Below the pieces are notes generated by a model. That model saw nothing but the letters and a program-made list of their open reading frames with translations, was not told the DNA's origin and did not search any database. The translations under genes and the position numbers were made by a program. A DNA stretch of 64,000 bases from Trichothermofontia sp037445115 (GTDB taxonomy: Bacteria; Cyanobacteriota; Cyanobacteriia; B231), in the NCBI GenBank assembly GCA_037445115.1, contig JBBILC010000003.1, positions 16,812 to 80,811 on the forward strand. Direction: 5' to 3'. Below are positions 1 to 8,682 of this stretch, one piece after another. Each line of letters begins with the position of its first letter. The stretch's first letter is position 1.

Positions 1-2
1 GC

Positions 3-632
3 ACCCGCGATCGCCCCTTGGCGTCCCGTGCCCTGTCCTGGCAAACCGGGATCGGGGTTGCCGCGATCGCCCTCTTGGCCGCCTGGGGACTGACCGCTTA
101 CCTCAATCCCCTCAGCTATGCCCTGTGTGTAGCAGCGGTTCCGGTCATTGTCCTCTATCCCCTTGCCAAACGCGTCTTCCCAGTGCCTCAACTCGTGTTG
201 GCGATCGCCTGGGGGTTTGCGGTGTTGATTAGCTGGAGTGCGGTTGTACCGCAATTGACGCCCTTTACCTGGCTACTCTGGGGCGCGACGGTGCTGTGGA
301 CCCTGGGCTTTGACACGGTGTATGCAATGGCCGATCGCGAGGACGATCGGCGGATTGGGGTCAATTCCAGCGCCCTATTCTTTGGCGACTTTGCGCCCCA
401 CGCGGTCGGGCTATGCTTCGCGGGTACAGCGGGACTCCTGGCGGCTTTGGCGATTGGGTTGGCCATGCACTGGAGTTTTTGGCTAGCTTGGGGAGTTGCG
501 ATCGGGGGGTGGGTCTGGCAGTTCCGCCGCCTGTTGCAGCCCACGCCCGAAGTCTATGGCGAAATTTTTCGACAAAATGTCTGGCTGGGGTTTATTTTAC
601 TGGCAGGCATGGTTGCTGGTCTACTGCTCTAA
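3..632 (+). CDS. UbiA-family prenyltransferase, 3' part (likely 4-hydroxybenzoate polyprenyltransferase)
   Basis: The gene runs in from outside the window; the reading frame is open from base 3, so the N-terminal part is missing. About 209 residues are visible. They contain several hydrophobic helices and the second Asp-rich motif of the UbiA superfamily, DTVYAMADREDD, which binds Mg2+ and prenyl diphosphate. The first residues, TRDRPLASRALS, match the usual loop after the first Asp motif of UbiA proteins. In cyanobacteria a UbiA-type enzyme attaches a solanesyl chain to 4-hydroxybenzoate during plastoquinone synthesis, which is the likely role, but chlorophyll, tocopherol and phylloquinone prenyltransferases share this fold. 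The TTG at base 18 should not be taken as the start. Confidence 0.85.
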   Translation, partial: TRDRPLASRALSWQTGIGVAAIALLAAWGLTAYLNPLSYALCVAAVPVIVLYPLAKRVFPVPQLVLAIAWGFAVLISWSAVVPQLTPFTWLLWGATVLWTLGFDTVYAMADREDDRRIGVNSSALFFGDFAPHAVGLCFAGTAGLLAALAIGLAMHWSFWLAWGVAIGGWVWQFRRLLQPTPEVYGEIFRQNVWLGFILLAGMVAGLLL

Positions 633-697
633 GCCCCCCTATTCTTCGTATATCCTCCGTAGGATCTCAGTGGATAGCGCTAGGCGCAACGGCAGCA

Positions 698-1090
698 TCA
701 AGCATCACCCTCTACCTGTTGGCGATAGTCAGCGGCGGTGAAGGTATCATCCAGATCCTGCAAATTCGCAACACGGACCTTCAGTAACCAACCTTCCCCA
801 TAGGGATCAGCCGCGAGTTGCTCCGGGGTTTCCACGATCGCATCATTCCGCTCAATTACCGTGCCGGACACCGCTGCGTAGAGTTCTTCCACCGCTTTGA
901 CGGATTCCACCGTGCCCATGACATCCCCTTTCGTTAGGGCATCGCCCACCCCTGGCAGTTCCAGGAACACGATGTCGCCCAATTGGTCGATCGCAAAGGC
1001 ACTAATGCCAATCGTCGCGATTTCACCCTCAAGCCGGACATACTCGTGGGTATCCAGATATTTCAAATCTTCAGGATATTCCAAGGACAC
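698..1090 (-). CDS. gcvH: Glycine cleavage system H protein
   Basis: This 130-residue protein matches the full length of GcvH. The lipoylation site is clear: Lys65 in GTVESVKAVEELYAAVSG. GcvH is the lipoyl carrier that shuttles the aminomethyl group between the P, T and L proteins of the glycine decarboxylase complex, which handles photorespiratory glycine in cyanobacteria. No gcvP or gcvT is visible here, so the H protein is encoded apart from its partners within this window. The next gene upstream on the same strand is an unrelated SGNH-like protein, about 100 bases away, so gcvH probably has its own promoter. Confidence 0.96.
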   Translation of the reverse strand: MSLEYPEDLKYLDTHEYVRLEGEIATIGISAFAIDQLGDIVFLELPGVGDALTKGDVMGTVESVKAVEELYAAVSGTVIERNDAIVETPEQLAADPYGEGWLLKVRVANLQDLDDTFTAADYRQQVEGDA

Positions 1091-1186
1091 AGTTCTACCT
1101 CAGACAACGACCGGTTACGTTAGCAAAGTTTAGCGGTTGGTGGGTACTTGTTGACCCAGTGAACGTCATCCAAGTATCCCCTAAAC

Positions 1187-2572
1187 CTAAGGTTGAGGAT
1201 TATTACGGGGTTGGACAAAGAACCAGGGGACAACGGCATCATACAAGCGATCGGCCAGCAAGGTATTCCCCGCATCGGTTAAATGCACTGGGCTGTAGAA
1301 GGCTTGCGCTGGGAAGTCCGCATAAAGATTATAAAAATTCAGCGTCGTTACCCGGTTCGGAAACTCTTGCTTGAGGGCGCTGACCTTAGCATCCAGGGAC
1401 TGATAGCCTGCCGTAATTTCCTGTCGATAGGCAGGGCTGAGGTCACTTAATAATGCCGTCTCACTGGGATGGGGAGTATCCCCCCGTCCCGTAATTTCCG
1501 GTTGTAGGGCAATGATCACAGGTTTCTGGGTGGCGGTCGTCAGGCGAGCGATCTGGCGGAGGTTGTTTTGGTAGCGATCGAGCCGCCGATCGCGTTCAGC
1601 ATCATCCCTGGGTAATTGTTGGGTAAGGGAGGCCGCATCGATCGCCAATAGACTCGTTCCCGCTTCCGGTTCAGGTGAGCGGAAAAACCAGTAGTGGATA
1701 CCTTTAACCAGGTAGGTCCCTGCCACCCATGCACCAACTTCCTGGCGCAGGTGGTGAGAAAGATGGGTCGAGGCATTGTTGAGAAACTCCGTTGCCATCG
1801 GAATATCGGTTGCCTCTACCTTGCTGTTCAGCAACAGATCGGGGTAGCCATTCAGGACAATCACCAAATCGGGGCTGTACTGCAAAACCTGCAACGCTAA
1901 TTGGGCTAATTCATTACCAGAAGTATAGCCAGGAACTGCCGCATTAATTACCCGATACGTGCCATCCCGTAGACGGGGGGGGCGAGTCAAGGCGCGATCG
2001 ACCTCATCCTTGAAGTAGGGCAGAACTTCCGGGCGGAAACGCTCTGGATGTTGGGTTTGGGCCGCAATGCGCTCATTGAGGCGCGTTTCCAGGCGGTGGG
2101 TCAAGGTCGTGGCATTACTGGAGCTGAGGCTGCCAAAGGCTGTTGACCCCCCCAGCACAAAGATCCGAATTTCCCCCTGGGGCTTGGGGAGCGGTAGGGC
2201 GTTATCGGCGCGAAAGCCTTGTTCGTTAATTTTCCAGAATGCTGTTTGCTGGTTAGGGAGCAAGCGATAGCCCATGAGGACACTGCGTTGGGCCTGGAGT
2301 TGGCCGTGGTTGCGCAAACCATCGAGCGGTTGGTTGCGATCGCTGACAAATTGCAACCGGTAGGCCGTCACCGATTCCGGTTCCCCTTCGTAGGTCCGGA
2401 TGGCGCTGCTATCCCCTAACATCAAAGCAACAAGCCGCAGCAATAGTTCCAGGGTAATCAGGGTGAGGGGCACACCGAGAAGGACGATCGTCGGCCAAAA
2501 CCAGCGAGGTCGTTGCTGTCGTCGGTATTTGCTGCGATAGGGGCTACTTCGGCGAAACATGCGATTTAGCAT
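1187..2572 (-). CDS. Membrane-anchored SGNH/GDSL-hydrolase-like protein
   Basis: With the start at 2572 (MLNRMFRRSS) the product has 461 residues: a basic N-terminus, one membrane helix at about 25-51, then a large domain probably outside the membrane. The frame is open further, to 2650, but the added residues do not look like a natural N-terminus. SGNH block I is GGSTAFG with candidate nucleophile Ser143. NGYPD lies near the usual position of block III. A C-terminal His430 sits in SPVHLTDAGN. The Asp normally three residues before that His is Ser here, so the catalytic triad looks incomplete. Such proteins may act on acyl groups of cell-surface polymers, but no substrate can be inferred. Confidence 0.75.
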   Translation of the reverse strand: MLNRMFRRSSPYRSKYRRQQRPRWFWPTIVLLGVPLTLITLELLLRLVALMLGDSSAIRTYEGEPESVTAYRLQFVSDRNQPLDGLRNHGQLQAQRSVLMGYRLLPNQQTAFWKINEQGFRADNALPLPKPQGEIRIFVLGGSTAFGSLSSSNATTLTHRLETRLNERIAAQTQHPERFRPEVLPYFKDEVDRALTRPPRLRDGTYRVINAAVPGYTSGNELAQLALQVLQYSPDLVIVLNGYPDLLLNSKVEATDIPMATEFLNNASTHLSHHLRQEVGAWVAGTYLVKGIHYWFFRSPEPEAGTSLLAIDAASLTQQLPRDDAERDRRLDRYQNNLRQIARLTTATQKPVIIALQPEITGRGDTPHPSETALLSDLSPAYRQEITAGYQSLDAKVSALKQEFPNRVTTLNFYNLYADFPAQAFYSPVHLTDAGNTLLADRLYDAVVPWFFVQPRNNPQP

Positions 2573-2825
2573 TGGAAGGGGAATAAGGCAACGGAACCCT
2601 AAGCCAGCACTCCTTGCAGTTTGGGTAGAAAAAACTGGCCCAATGGGCAATGTGTGCTGACTAGCAGTATACGCGACAGGTTGCCCCTAGACAGGACGGA
2701 TGCCAGTGCAGAGTCTCCCCCACACTAGCCAAGGGATAATTCCGCCGAAAATTCACTGAGAAAATGGGCTTGGGCGCACCGCCCCTCTAGTACGGCTTTT
2801 GGCCTAGGTCAGGGATAATGAACGC

Positions 2826-2996
2826 ATGGGCAAGTCCTACCGCAAGGGTAAGACGTTCCACTGTAGGCATTGTGGCTGGACGGGTGAGGCCGATCGGAAT
2901 GGTGCGCTCAATATCAAACGTCTTGGGGGCGTTGTAACCCGCCCTGAGAGTGCCAGCCTGCGATCGTGCTCTTTGCTAGATAGCATCACAGGTTAG
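2826..2996 (+). pseudogene. TnpB (IS200/IS605 family) C-terminal remnant
   Basis: These 56 codons read as the end of a TnpB nuclease. GKSYRKGKTFHCRHCGWTG holds the second CxxC knuckle of the zinc ribbon, followed directly by EADRNGALNI, the last RuvC motif with its Asp and Asn. The frame is closed by TAG at 2805-2807, and the first CxxC knuckle, the other RuvC motifs and the helical N-terminal domain are all absent. It cannot be an active nuclease. The ATG at 2826 is probably incidental. No TnpA transposase is nearby. This is the 3' scar of an insertion that lost most of its length. Confidence 0.8.
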
Positions 2997-3036
2997 GGAT
3001 CAACGCCCCGCATTTTCAGCGCGGGAAGTGTCAATT
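2997..3036 (+). ncRNA. Possible omega-RNA 3' segment / right end of the TnpB element
   Basis: Just after the TnpB stop there is a short hairpin, CCCGC (3007-3011) pairing with GCGGG (3021-3025) around a 9-nt loop, followed by AAGTGTCAA. A terminal hairpin and GGGAAGTGTCA-type end are usual at the right end of cyanobacterial IS200/IS605-type elements, where the guide RNA scaffold overlaps the tnpB 3' end. If so, the bases after about 3036 would mark the old target flank. This is inferred from position and shape; the upstream scaffold is largely lost. Confidence 0.4.
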
Positions 3037-3154
3037 GGTTGACTCTCTACCCTAGCTGGGGGAGATGACTGGGATAATCGGGGCAGTCACGATCGGCCAA
3101 TTGGGATGTCGTTGGAATATTTGTTCAGCTTGTGTTTAAGAGGTAAGAGCGGTG

Positions 3155-4036
3155 ATGTCATTTCTCCAGGAAAAACAAGTTCAACATTGGCTTGGGATGA
3201 CGGTGCTCCTTAGCACCGGGTTACTATTAGGGACTGGGGGGCCTGGGCTAGCCCAAGCACGAGTGCCCCAACCTGAACGCCCAGCCAATACCCAGAACCA
3301 GAACCGCATCCGGCTCAATTTGCCCGATCTCAGCGCCCCTGGCAATCTGGAGGGGGCTGCCGTGCGGGGAGGCTGCAAACTCCCAGAAGGGGAGCACCTA
3401 CGGGGTCTCCTGCCGCCCTCCCAGATCGGGCTAACCACCACCGCCCACCCCACCTTGATGCTCTATGTCCCACCAGCGTTGGAAGAGACAGTTAATGGGG
3501 ACATCCCAACCCATTTTTTTCAGCTAGAGGTGACGTTGAGGGATCTAGAAGGGAAAACAGTCTCCGCGACCTTCCCACTGCCCCCCCAATCTGGCATTGT
3601 CAGCTTGCCCCTCCCGGAAGATCGCCCCTTGGCCCTGGACCAACCCTATCAATGGATTGTTAAAGCCTTTTGCAGTCAGGCCGATCTGGAGAAGGTCTTT
3701 CATCCCCCTAGCGGTATTGGTATTGGTTGGATTCAACGGATTGCCCCGGATGCCGCCCTCACAACCCAACTGGCGCAAGCCCCCCCAGAGGCAATGCCCC
3801 AGCATTATGCGGCGGCAGGTATTTGGTACGACGCGGTGAGTCAGTTAGCGTCCCTGTATACCCAACAGCCCGACCTGATGGGAGATTGGCGCGATCTGCT
3901 GGCGGCGGCTGACCTAGACGCGATCGCCGATCGGCCCCTGCTTGACTGCTGTACTGCCAATGGAGCGACCCTGCGTCCCCCCGCAACCAACGCGGGGAAT
4001 ACCCCAACCGCCCCCCACGTCCCAGCTTCCCGGTAG
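3155..4036 (+). CDS. DUF928 family secreted protein (copy 1)
   Basis: The start at 3155 (ATG) is preceded by AAGAGG at 3139-3144; a GTG one codon upstream is also possible. The 293-residue product has a signal peptide ending near GLAQA (about residue 34), then the features of DUF928: a PGNLEGAAVRGGC segment, LPPSQIGLTTTAHPT, and a beta-rich region with YVPPA. DUF928 is common in cyanobacteria and has no established function. The protein is probably periplasmic or outer-membrane associated. A paralogue lies at 22467-23252, beside a CHASE2 gene. The C-terminal tail is rich in Pro, Thr and Asn. Confidence 0.82.
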   Translation: MSFLQEKQVQHWLGMTVLLSTGLLLGTGGPGLAQARVPQPERPANTQNQNRIRLNLPDLSAPGNLEGAAVRGGCKLPEGEHLRGLLPPSQIGLTTTAHPTLMLYVPPALEETVNGDIPTHFFQLEVTLRDLEGKTVSATFPLPPQSGIVSLPLPEDRPLALDQPYQWIVKAFCSQADLEKVFHPPSGIGIGWIQRIAPDAALTTQLAQAPPEAMPQHYAAAGIWYDAVSQLASLYTQQPDLMGDWRDLLAAADLDAIADRPLLDCCTANGATLRPPATNAGNTPTAPHVPASR

Positions 4037-4079
4037 GCGCATCACCAATGGGCGCTAAGGCTAAGGACCCGTCGGGGGA

Positions 4080-5489
4080 TCACCTTGGCAAGGCTTGGCA
4101 GAGTTGGCGGAAGTGATCGCCCCGTTGCTCAAAGTTTTGGTATTGATCAAAACTGGCACAGGCGGGCGAGAACAGAACCTTGCTGAGGCGGTGTTGACGG
4201 GCCAGTGCCGCCGCACGGGGGACTGCCTGGGTCAGGGTTCCCACGATTTCATAAGCGGGATAGCCCACCTGGTCAAGGCGTTGGGCAAAGGGCACCGCTG
4301 CCTCTCCGATCAGCAGGACCTTCGCTGCGTGAGAACGAATGGCTTGCAACCAGCCCTCATCGTCCCCCTGCTTCGGCTCTCCGCCGGCAATGAGAATCAC
4401 CGGTTCGGGAACTGCCGTTAGCCCCACAAGGGCCGCGTCGTAGTTGGTCGCCTTGCTGTCGTTGATAAAGTCAATCCCCTGCCAGGTGCAAATCCACTCC
4501 AGTCGGTGGGGAACGCCGGGGAACTGGGCCACTGCATCCGCGATCGCGGCCTTATCCAGTCCCGCCAGCACGGCCACCGCCACCGCCATGAGTAAATTCT
4601 GCTGGTTATGGGCACCGGGCATCCGCAGGGCATTGACGGGTACGATCGGGGTTCCCTGGGCCAATACCCAACCCTGATCGATATAGACTTGGGGCGTTAA
4701 CCCCTTATCGGGCTTTGCCCCCTGGGTACTGGTCCACCAGGCATTGGGCCACTGGCTGGCCTGCTGCACTAGGTAGGGATCATCGCCATTAAAGACCTGA
4801 TGGTGGGAGCGCTGAAGTAACTGGGCCTTAATGCAATAGTAATTTTCCAGCGTGCCATGCCGACTCAGGTGGTCGGGGGTAAAGGTAGTCCAGACGCCAA
4901 TGCGCGGTGCCAGGGAGGGGGCTGCTTCGATTTGGTAGCTGCTGACTTCGGCAATCACCCAATCAAGGGGGGCAGGATCAGGCGTCAAGGGGAGCAGGGG
5001 TTGGTCAGCCGCTGGCTTGGCTGTTGGGTAAAGCGCCAGTTCGCAGGCGGCGAGGCCAATATTGCCGCAGGCAGGCGCGCTCAGACCGGCGGCTTGGAAG
5101 ATGGCGGCAATCAGGGCGGTGGTGGTGGTTTTGCCGTTGGTACCTGTGATGCCAACCCAGGGGCAGCTTTGGAGGTTCCGCCATGCCAGTTCCATCTCCC
5201 CGATCGTCTCTATCCCCAGTGTCCGTGCTGTCACCAAGCCGGACTGATCCCAGGGTACGCCGGGACTAACCACTATCAACCCAGGCCGCTCTCCGGGTGG
5301 CAGGTTAGCCGGATCAAAGGTTTCCCCTAGCTGGACGGTAATGCCTGCTTGCTCAAGTGCTTGTTGTTGCAAGTGCAGACGATCGCTGGTTTGCCGATCG
5401 CTCACGGTTACCTGCCAGCCCTGCTGGTGCAATAAACGGGCAGCGGCAATGCCTGATTTTCCTAGACCAATGACGACGGCGGTGGGCAT
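4080..5489 (-). CDS. murD: UDP-N-acetylmuramoyl-L-alanine--D-glutamate ligase
   Basis: This 469-residue protein has the three-domain Mur ligase layout. A Rossmann-like start, AVVIGLGKSG, binds the UDP moiety; the ATP loop GTNGKT is at 116-121; and the C-terminal domain contains NDSKATN and the substrate region toward SPACASFDQ. MurD adds D-glutamate to UDP-MurNAc-L-Ala in the cytoplasm, an essential step of peptidoglycan synthesis. Length and motifs are normal. It stands apart from other mur genes, which is usual in cyanobacteria. Upstream of its start lies a GATTTTA heptamer array, and glyS follows beyond it on the same strand. Confidence 0.97.
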   Translation of the reverse strand: MPTAVVIGLGKSGIAAARLLHQQGWQVTVSDRQTSDRLHLQQQALEQAGITVQLGETFDPANLPPGERPGLIVVSPGVPWDQSGLVTARTLGIETIGEMELAWRNLQSCPWVGITGTNGKTTTTALIAAIFQAAGLSAPACGNIGLAACELALYPTAKPAADQPLLPLTPDPAPLDWVIAEVSSYQIEAAPSLAPRIGVWTTFTPDHLSRHGTLENYYCIKAQLLQRSHHQVFNGDDPYLVQQASQWPNAWWTSTQGAKPDKGLTPQVYIDQGWVLAQGTPIVPVNALRMPGAHNQQNLLMAVAVAVLAGLDKAAIADAVAQFPGVPHRLEWICTWQGIDFINDSKATNYDAALVGLTAVPEPVILIAGGEPKQGDDEGWLQAIRSHAAKVLLIGEAAVPFAQRLDQVGYPAYEIVGTLTQAVPRAAALARQHRLSKVLFSPACASFDQYQNFEQRGDHFRQLCQALPR

Positions 5490-5495
5490 AGTTTG

Positions 5496-5536
5496 GATTT
5501 TAGATTTTAGATTTTAGATTTTAGATTTTAGATTTT
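5496..5536. repeat. Tandem heptamer repeat (GATTTTA)
   Basis: Five full copies and a partial sixth copy of GATTTTA lie head to tail immediately upstream of murD. Short tandem heptamers of this kind (STRR sequences) are typical of filamentous cyanobacterial genomes and vary in copy number by slippage. Confidence 0.9.
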
Positions 5537-5595
5537 GGGTTCTAGCTGTTGTCGTCACGAGTCAAGGGCAGGCGAGATGGGACGAATGCTAGGCA

Positions 5596-5619
5596 GGGCA
5601 GGCGAGACGCCTACCCCAC
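5596..5619. repeat. 24-bp dispersed repeat, copy 1
   Basis: A 24-bp sequence beginning GGGCAGGCGAGACGCC and ending TACCCCAC is repeated exactly, in inverse orientation, at 52251-52274. It contains the small palindrome GGCGAGACGCC. Confidence 0.8.
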
Positions 5620-5642
5620 TCTTCTCTCCTCTCGCCCCACTC

Positions 5643-5677
5643 TTCTCTCTTCTCTCTTCTCTCTTCTCTCTTCTCTC
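5643..5677. repeat. Tandem heptamer repeat (TTCTCTC)
   Basis: Five perfect copies of TTCTCTC end a few bases before the 3' end of glyS. Imperfect copies occur just to the left. This is the second heptamer array in the same 200-bp gap, with an unrelated unit. Confidence 0.9.
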
Positions 5678-5690
5678 CTAACCACTCACT

Positions 5691-7865
5691 TTACCCTTTA
5701 ACAATCGCGCCAAAATCCGCCAACACCCGGGCATGGTTACGGACTAATCCCAATAGGTTCAGTCGATTCTGACGAATATCAGGATCAGGGTCCATGACGA
5801 GGACGCTGTCGGGGCCGTCGAAAAATTGCCCTACTGTGGGCGCGATCGCCTGTAGGGCCTGGACCAGTTGGTGATAATCCCGGTTGGCTTGAGCGGTTTG
5901 GGTTTGAGGGAGGAGTTGCACGAGGGCTTCATACAGGGCTGATTCGGATGGCTTCTCAAAGCGATCGGATTGGATGACGGGGGTAGGGTCCAAAACAGCC
6001 GTAGCCAGGGTTCCCTGGGCGGCAAGGCGGGTGGAGCGGTTTACCGTTTCGTAAAGGGCGGCGAGATCGCCGTTGTGGCGCATTTGTTGTAGGAACTCGG
6101 CCCGGACAAGTAGATCGAGGACATCGCTGAGGGCACGGTCCAGATATTCCGGATCGGTTTCCCCTAGGATGGCGTTGACCAGATCATAGTCAATCTGTCG
6201 CTCCTCCTGAAGGAGGGTGCGTAAGCGTTGCCGGAAAAAGTCCTGGAGTTGCTGGGTTAAGGTCGTGGCATCGGTTACCTGAACGGCTGTCTGGGCCGTG
6301 AAGTCGGTGATCGCCTGCTGGAGGACTTGCTGCAAATTCACAGGCAGTTGGGCAGTCCAAAGGATGTTGACGATCGCATTGGCGGCCCGCCGCAGGGCAA
6401 AGGGGTCGGAGGAGCCGCTGGGTAGGAGACCAAGGCCAAAAATACTGATCAGGGTATCCAGGCGATCGGCCAGACCCACGACTTGACCTGCTAGGGTTTG
6501 GGGCAGGTGATCGCTGGCCCCACGGGGTAGGTAATGTTCGCGGATGGCGATCGCGACGGCCTCTGGTTCCCCACTCACCCGCGCATAGGTTTCTCCCATG
6601 ACCCCCTGAAGTTCGGGGAACTCGTAGACCATCTGGGTGACCAAATCCGCCTTGCACAGGTGGGCCGCCCGCCGCACGATCGCCGCTGCACTGTCCGGTA
6701 AGGCCAACTGGGCCAGCAGCCGCTCCGTCACTCGCTCCAGCCGTTCCACCTTGGCCTGCATCGACCCTAACTGCTCCTGGAACGTGACGGCGGCCAGTTG
6801 GGGCAGGTAGCTTGCCAAAGACTTGGCGCAGTCGGTCTTATAGAAAAATTGACCATCGGCGAGCCGCGCCCGGATCACCCGCTCATTCCCGGCTGCGATC
6901 GTTGCGGCCCGGTCCGGGTCCCCATTAGCAATGGTGATGAAATAGGGCAACAGAGCGGTCTCGTCGGCGGTACCGGTTTCTGAAGGGGCATAGACCGGGA
7001 AATACCGTTGGTGGGTCACCATCACCGTGGTGATGACGGCTGGGGGCAGTTCCAAGAAGGTCTTATCAAACTGGCCCAGCACCGCCGTCGGCCATTCCAC
7101 CAGGTTCACCACCTCGGTCAAGAGATCGGGGGGTAGGGTGGCAACGCCCCCCCCGCTCCCCGCAATTGTCTTCACCTGTTCGGCAATCTGCTGACGGCGA
7201 TCGGCCAAATCCACATTCACTGAAGCTGCCCGCAACACAGCCACATAATCCTGGGCGTGACGAATCTCAATGGCCTGGGGATGTAGCACTCGATGGCCGT
7301 AGGAGTGGCGATCGCTGCGGATAGTTTCCGATCCGTTCACGAGGGTGACTGGCAACACCGTTGTATCCCAAAGTGTCACCAACCAGCGGATCGGGCGGGG
7401 AAAGCGGATATCCCCATCGCCCCAGCGCATAAACCGCCTGCCCTCTAGCCGCAAAATCCAGTCCGGAATCACTTGGGCCAAAATGTCCGGGGTGGCCTGT
7501 CCGGCGATCGTGCGATTGACAAAGACAAAATCGCCCTTATCCGTCGGGCGAACTTCCAAGTCCGCCACCGCCACCTGTTGCTTGCGGGCAAACCCGATCG
7601 CAGCAGGGGTGGGTTGCCCCTGGGCATCAAAGGCTGCTTGGGCTGGGGGACCTTTAATCACCTCTGTTTGATTCGACTGGCGATCCGGCAGACCTGTGAT
7701 CAACACGGCTAACCGCCGGGGGGTGGCATAGAGGGCGATCGCCTCAGTCTGTAATCGGTGGTCCTTGAGACTAGCGGGAATACGCCCCTGCCATTGGGCT
7801 AACGCCCCATCCACAAAACTGGCGGGTAACTCCTCCGTTCCCACTTCCAATAGCAATGTCCCCAT
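5691..7865 (-). CDS. glyS: Glycine--tRNA ligase beta subunit
   Basis: The start is placed at 7865 because MGTLLLEVGTEELPASF is the canonical GlyS N-terminus; the frame stays open nine codons further upstream. The product has 724 residues, normal for the beta subunit. Typical segments are the EVGTEELP start, GPPAQAAFD, and RWGDGDIRFPRPIRWLV, and the C-terminal DALR-like anticodon-binding region. GlyS pairs with the catalytic alpha subunit GlyQ, which is not in this window, to charge tRNA-Gly. The two genes are often unlinked in cyanobacteria. Confidence 0.96.
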   Translation of the reverse strand: MGTLLLEVGTEELPASFVDGALAQWQGRIPASLKDHRLQTEAIALYATPRRLAVLITGLPDRQSNQTEVIKGPPAQAAFDAQGQPTPAAIGFARKQQVAVADLEVRPTDKGDFVFVNRTIAGQATPDILAQVIPDWILRLEGRRFMRWGDGDIRFPRPIRWLVTLWDTTVLPVTLVNGSETIRSDRHSYGHRVLHPQAIEIRHAQDYVAVLRAASVNVDLADRRQQIAEQVKTIAGSGGGVATLPPDLLTEVVNLVEWPTAVLGQFDKTFLELPPAVITTVMVTHQRYFPVYAPSETGTADETALLPYFITIANGDPDRAATIAAGNERVIRARLADGQFFYKTDCAKSLASYLPQLAAVTFQEQLGSMQAKVERLERVTERLLAQLALPDSAAAIVRRAAHLCKADLVTQMVYEFPELQGVMGETYARVSGEPEAVAIAIREHYLPRGASDHLPQTLAGQVVGLADRLDTLISIFGLGLLPSGSSDPFALRRAANAIVNILWTAQLPVNLQQVLQQAITDFTAQTAVQVTDATTLTQQLQDFFRQRLRTLLQEERQIDYDLVNAILGETDPEYLDRALSDVLDLLVRAEFLQQMRHNGDLAALYETVNRSTRLAAQGTLATAVLDPTPVIQSDRFEKPSESALYEALVQLLPQTQTAQANRDYHQLVQALQAIAPTVGQFFDGPDSVLVMDPDPDIRQNRLNLLGLVRNHARVLADFGAIVKG

Positions 7866-8682
7866 AGTCCTTATCTTCGTCCCAGCTTGCAAGCAATCAT
7901 CACCATCATGGGCCAGTTAACCCCCACCCAGTTTACCGTGTACGCTGCAAATATAAATTTTCACGCCCAACTGTGCGCGGCATTGAGGTAGATGTGCTAG
8001 AGTTGGGGCTATCGTATCCAAAAGCACTTAGATTTCCGCCCTCTGAGCTAAACTCATAACGATGGTGTAGCCGGAGAGTAAATCTTAGGCCGTGAGTCAG
8101 AGACCGACTCGACCTCGATGGCTTTTCTCAAGAGCCAATCTTTTGGAGACAGCGATCGCCAACGGTGCTTGCCCTCACTCTCCGCAGAGACCCTTTCTGC
8201 CCCATACTGAGTTGAGCGTGTTCAAGCCTTGAGGTTAGCAATCGCTGGCTTCGGTAAAGAGTTTCCCAAGGAGATTACTCCGGGACATTGCTGAGGGTAT
8301 CGATAAGTAGATTTCCGAATCATTGCCTCGCTATTTTAACGACTGTGTCTGAGCGACCGTCACTCGCCTAAGCGTGACTAGACTGAGCGTGATCAGACTA
8401 AGTGTGACCAGACTAAGCGTGAAAGGTTAATCGAGGTTTTGGGTGAGGCCGAACGGGATTAGCCTGAGTGGCGGATTAGCCCACTGTTGGTGAGCCGTCC
8501 AGATTTCCCTGTCGGAACCGTAAGGGTGCAGGGAAGCGCGAAGGAGGCGATGCCATTGCCGATCTTTGTGCATCTTCTTGGGTTGTCCGCAGTTGCTCCA
8601 TCACTTCCCATCCCTGAGACTAGCCATTGCGAGAGTCACGCGATCGTGGTGCTAAGCGCTCTCAGATTGCTGAGGAAACTGA
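7866..8682. other. Long intergenic region with probable rne leader
   Basis: No convincing coding sequence is visible in these 0.8 kb between glyS and rne. The right part is probably the 5' untranslated leader of rne; long leaders that feed back on RNase E are known from other bacteria including cyanobacteria. It carries a 15-bp tandem repeat at 8370-8429. Two short open frames in the right part do not resemble known proteins. Confidence 0.5.
8370..8429. repeat. 15-bp tandem repeat, four degenerate copies
   Basis: Units at 8370, 8385, 8400 and 8415 follow the pattern AAGCGTGACCAGACT, with a few changes each and a degenerate last copy. They lie about 250 bases upstream of the rne start, so they are probably in its leader or promoter region. 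Confidence 0.8.
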
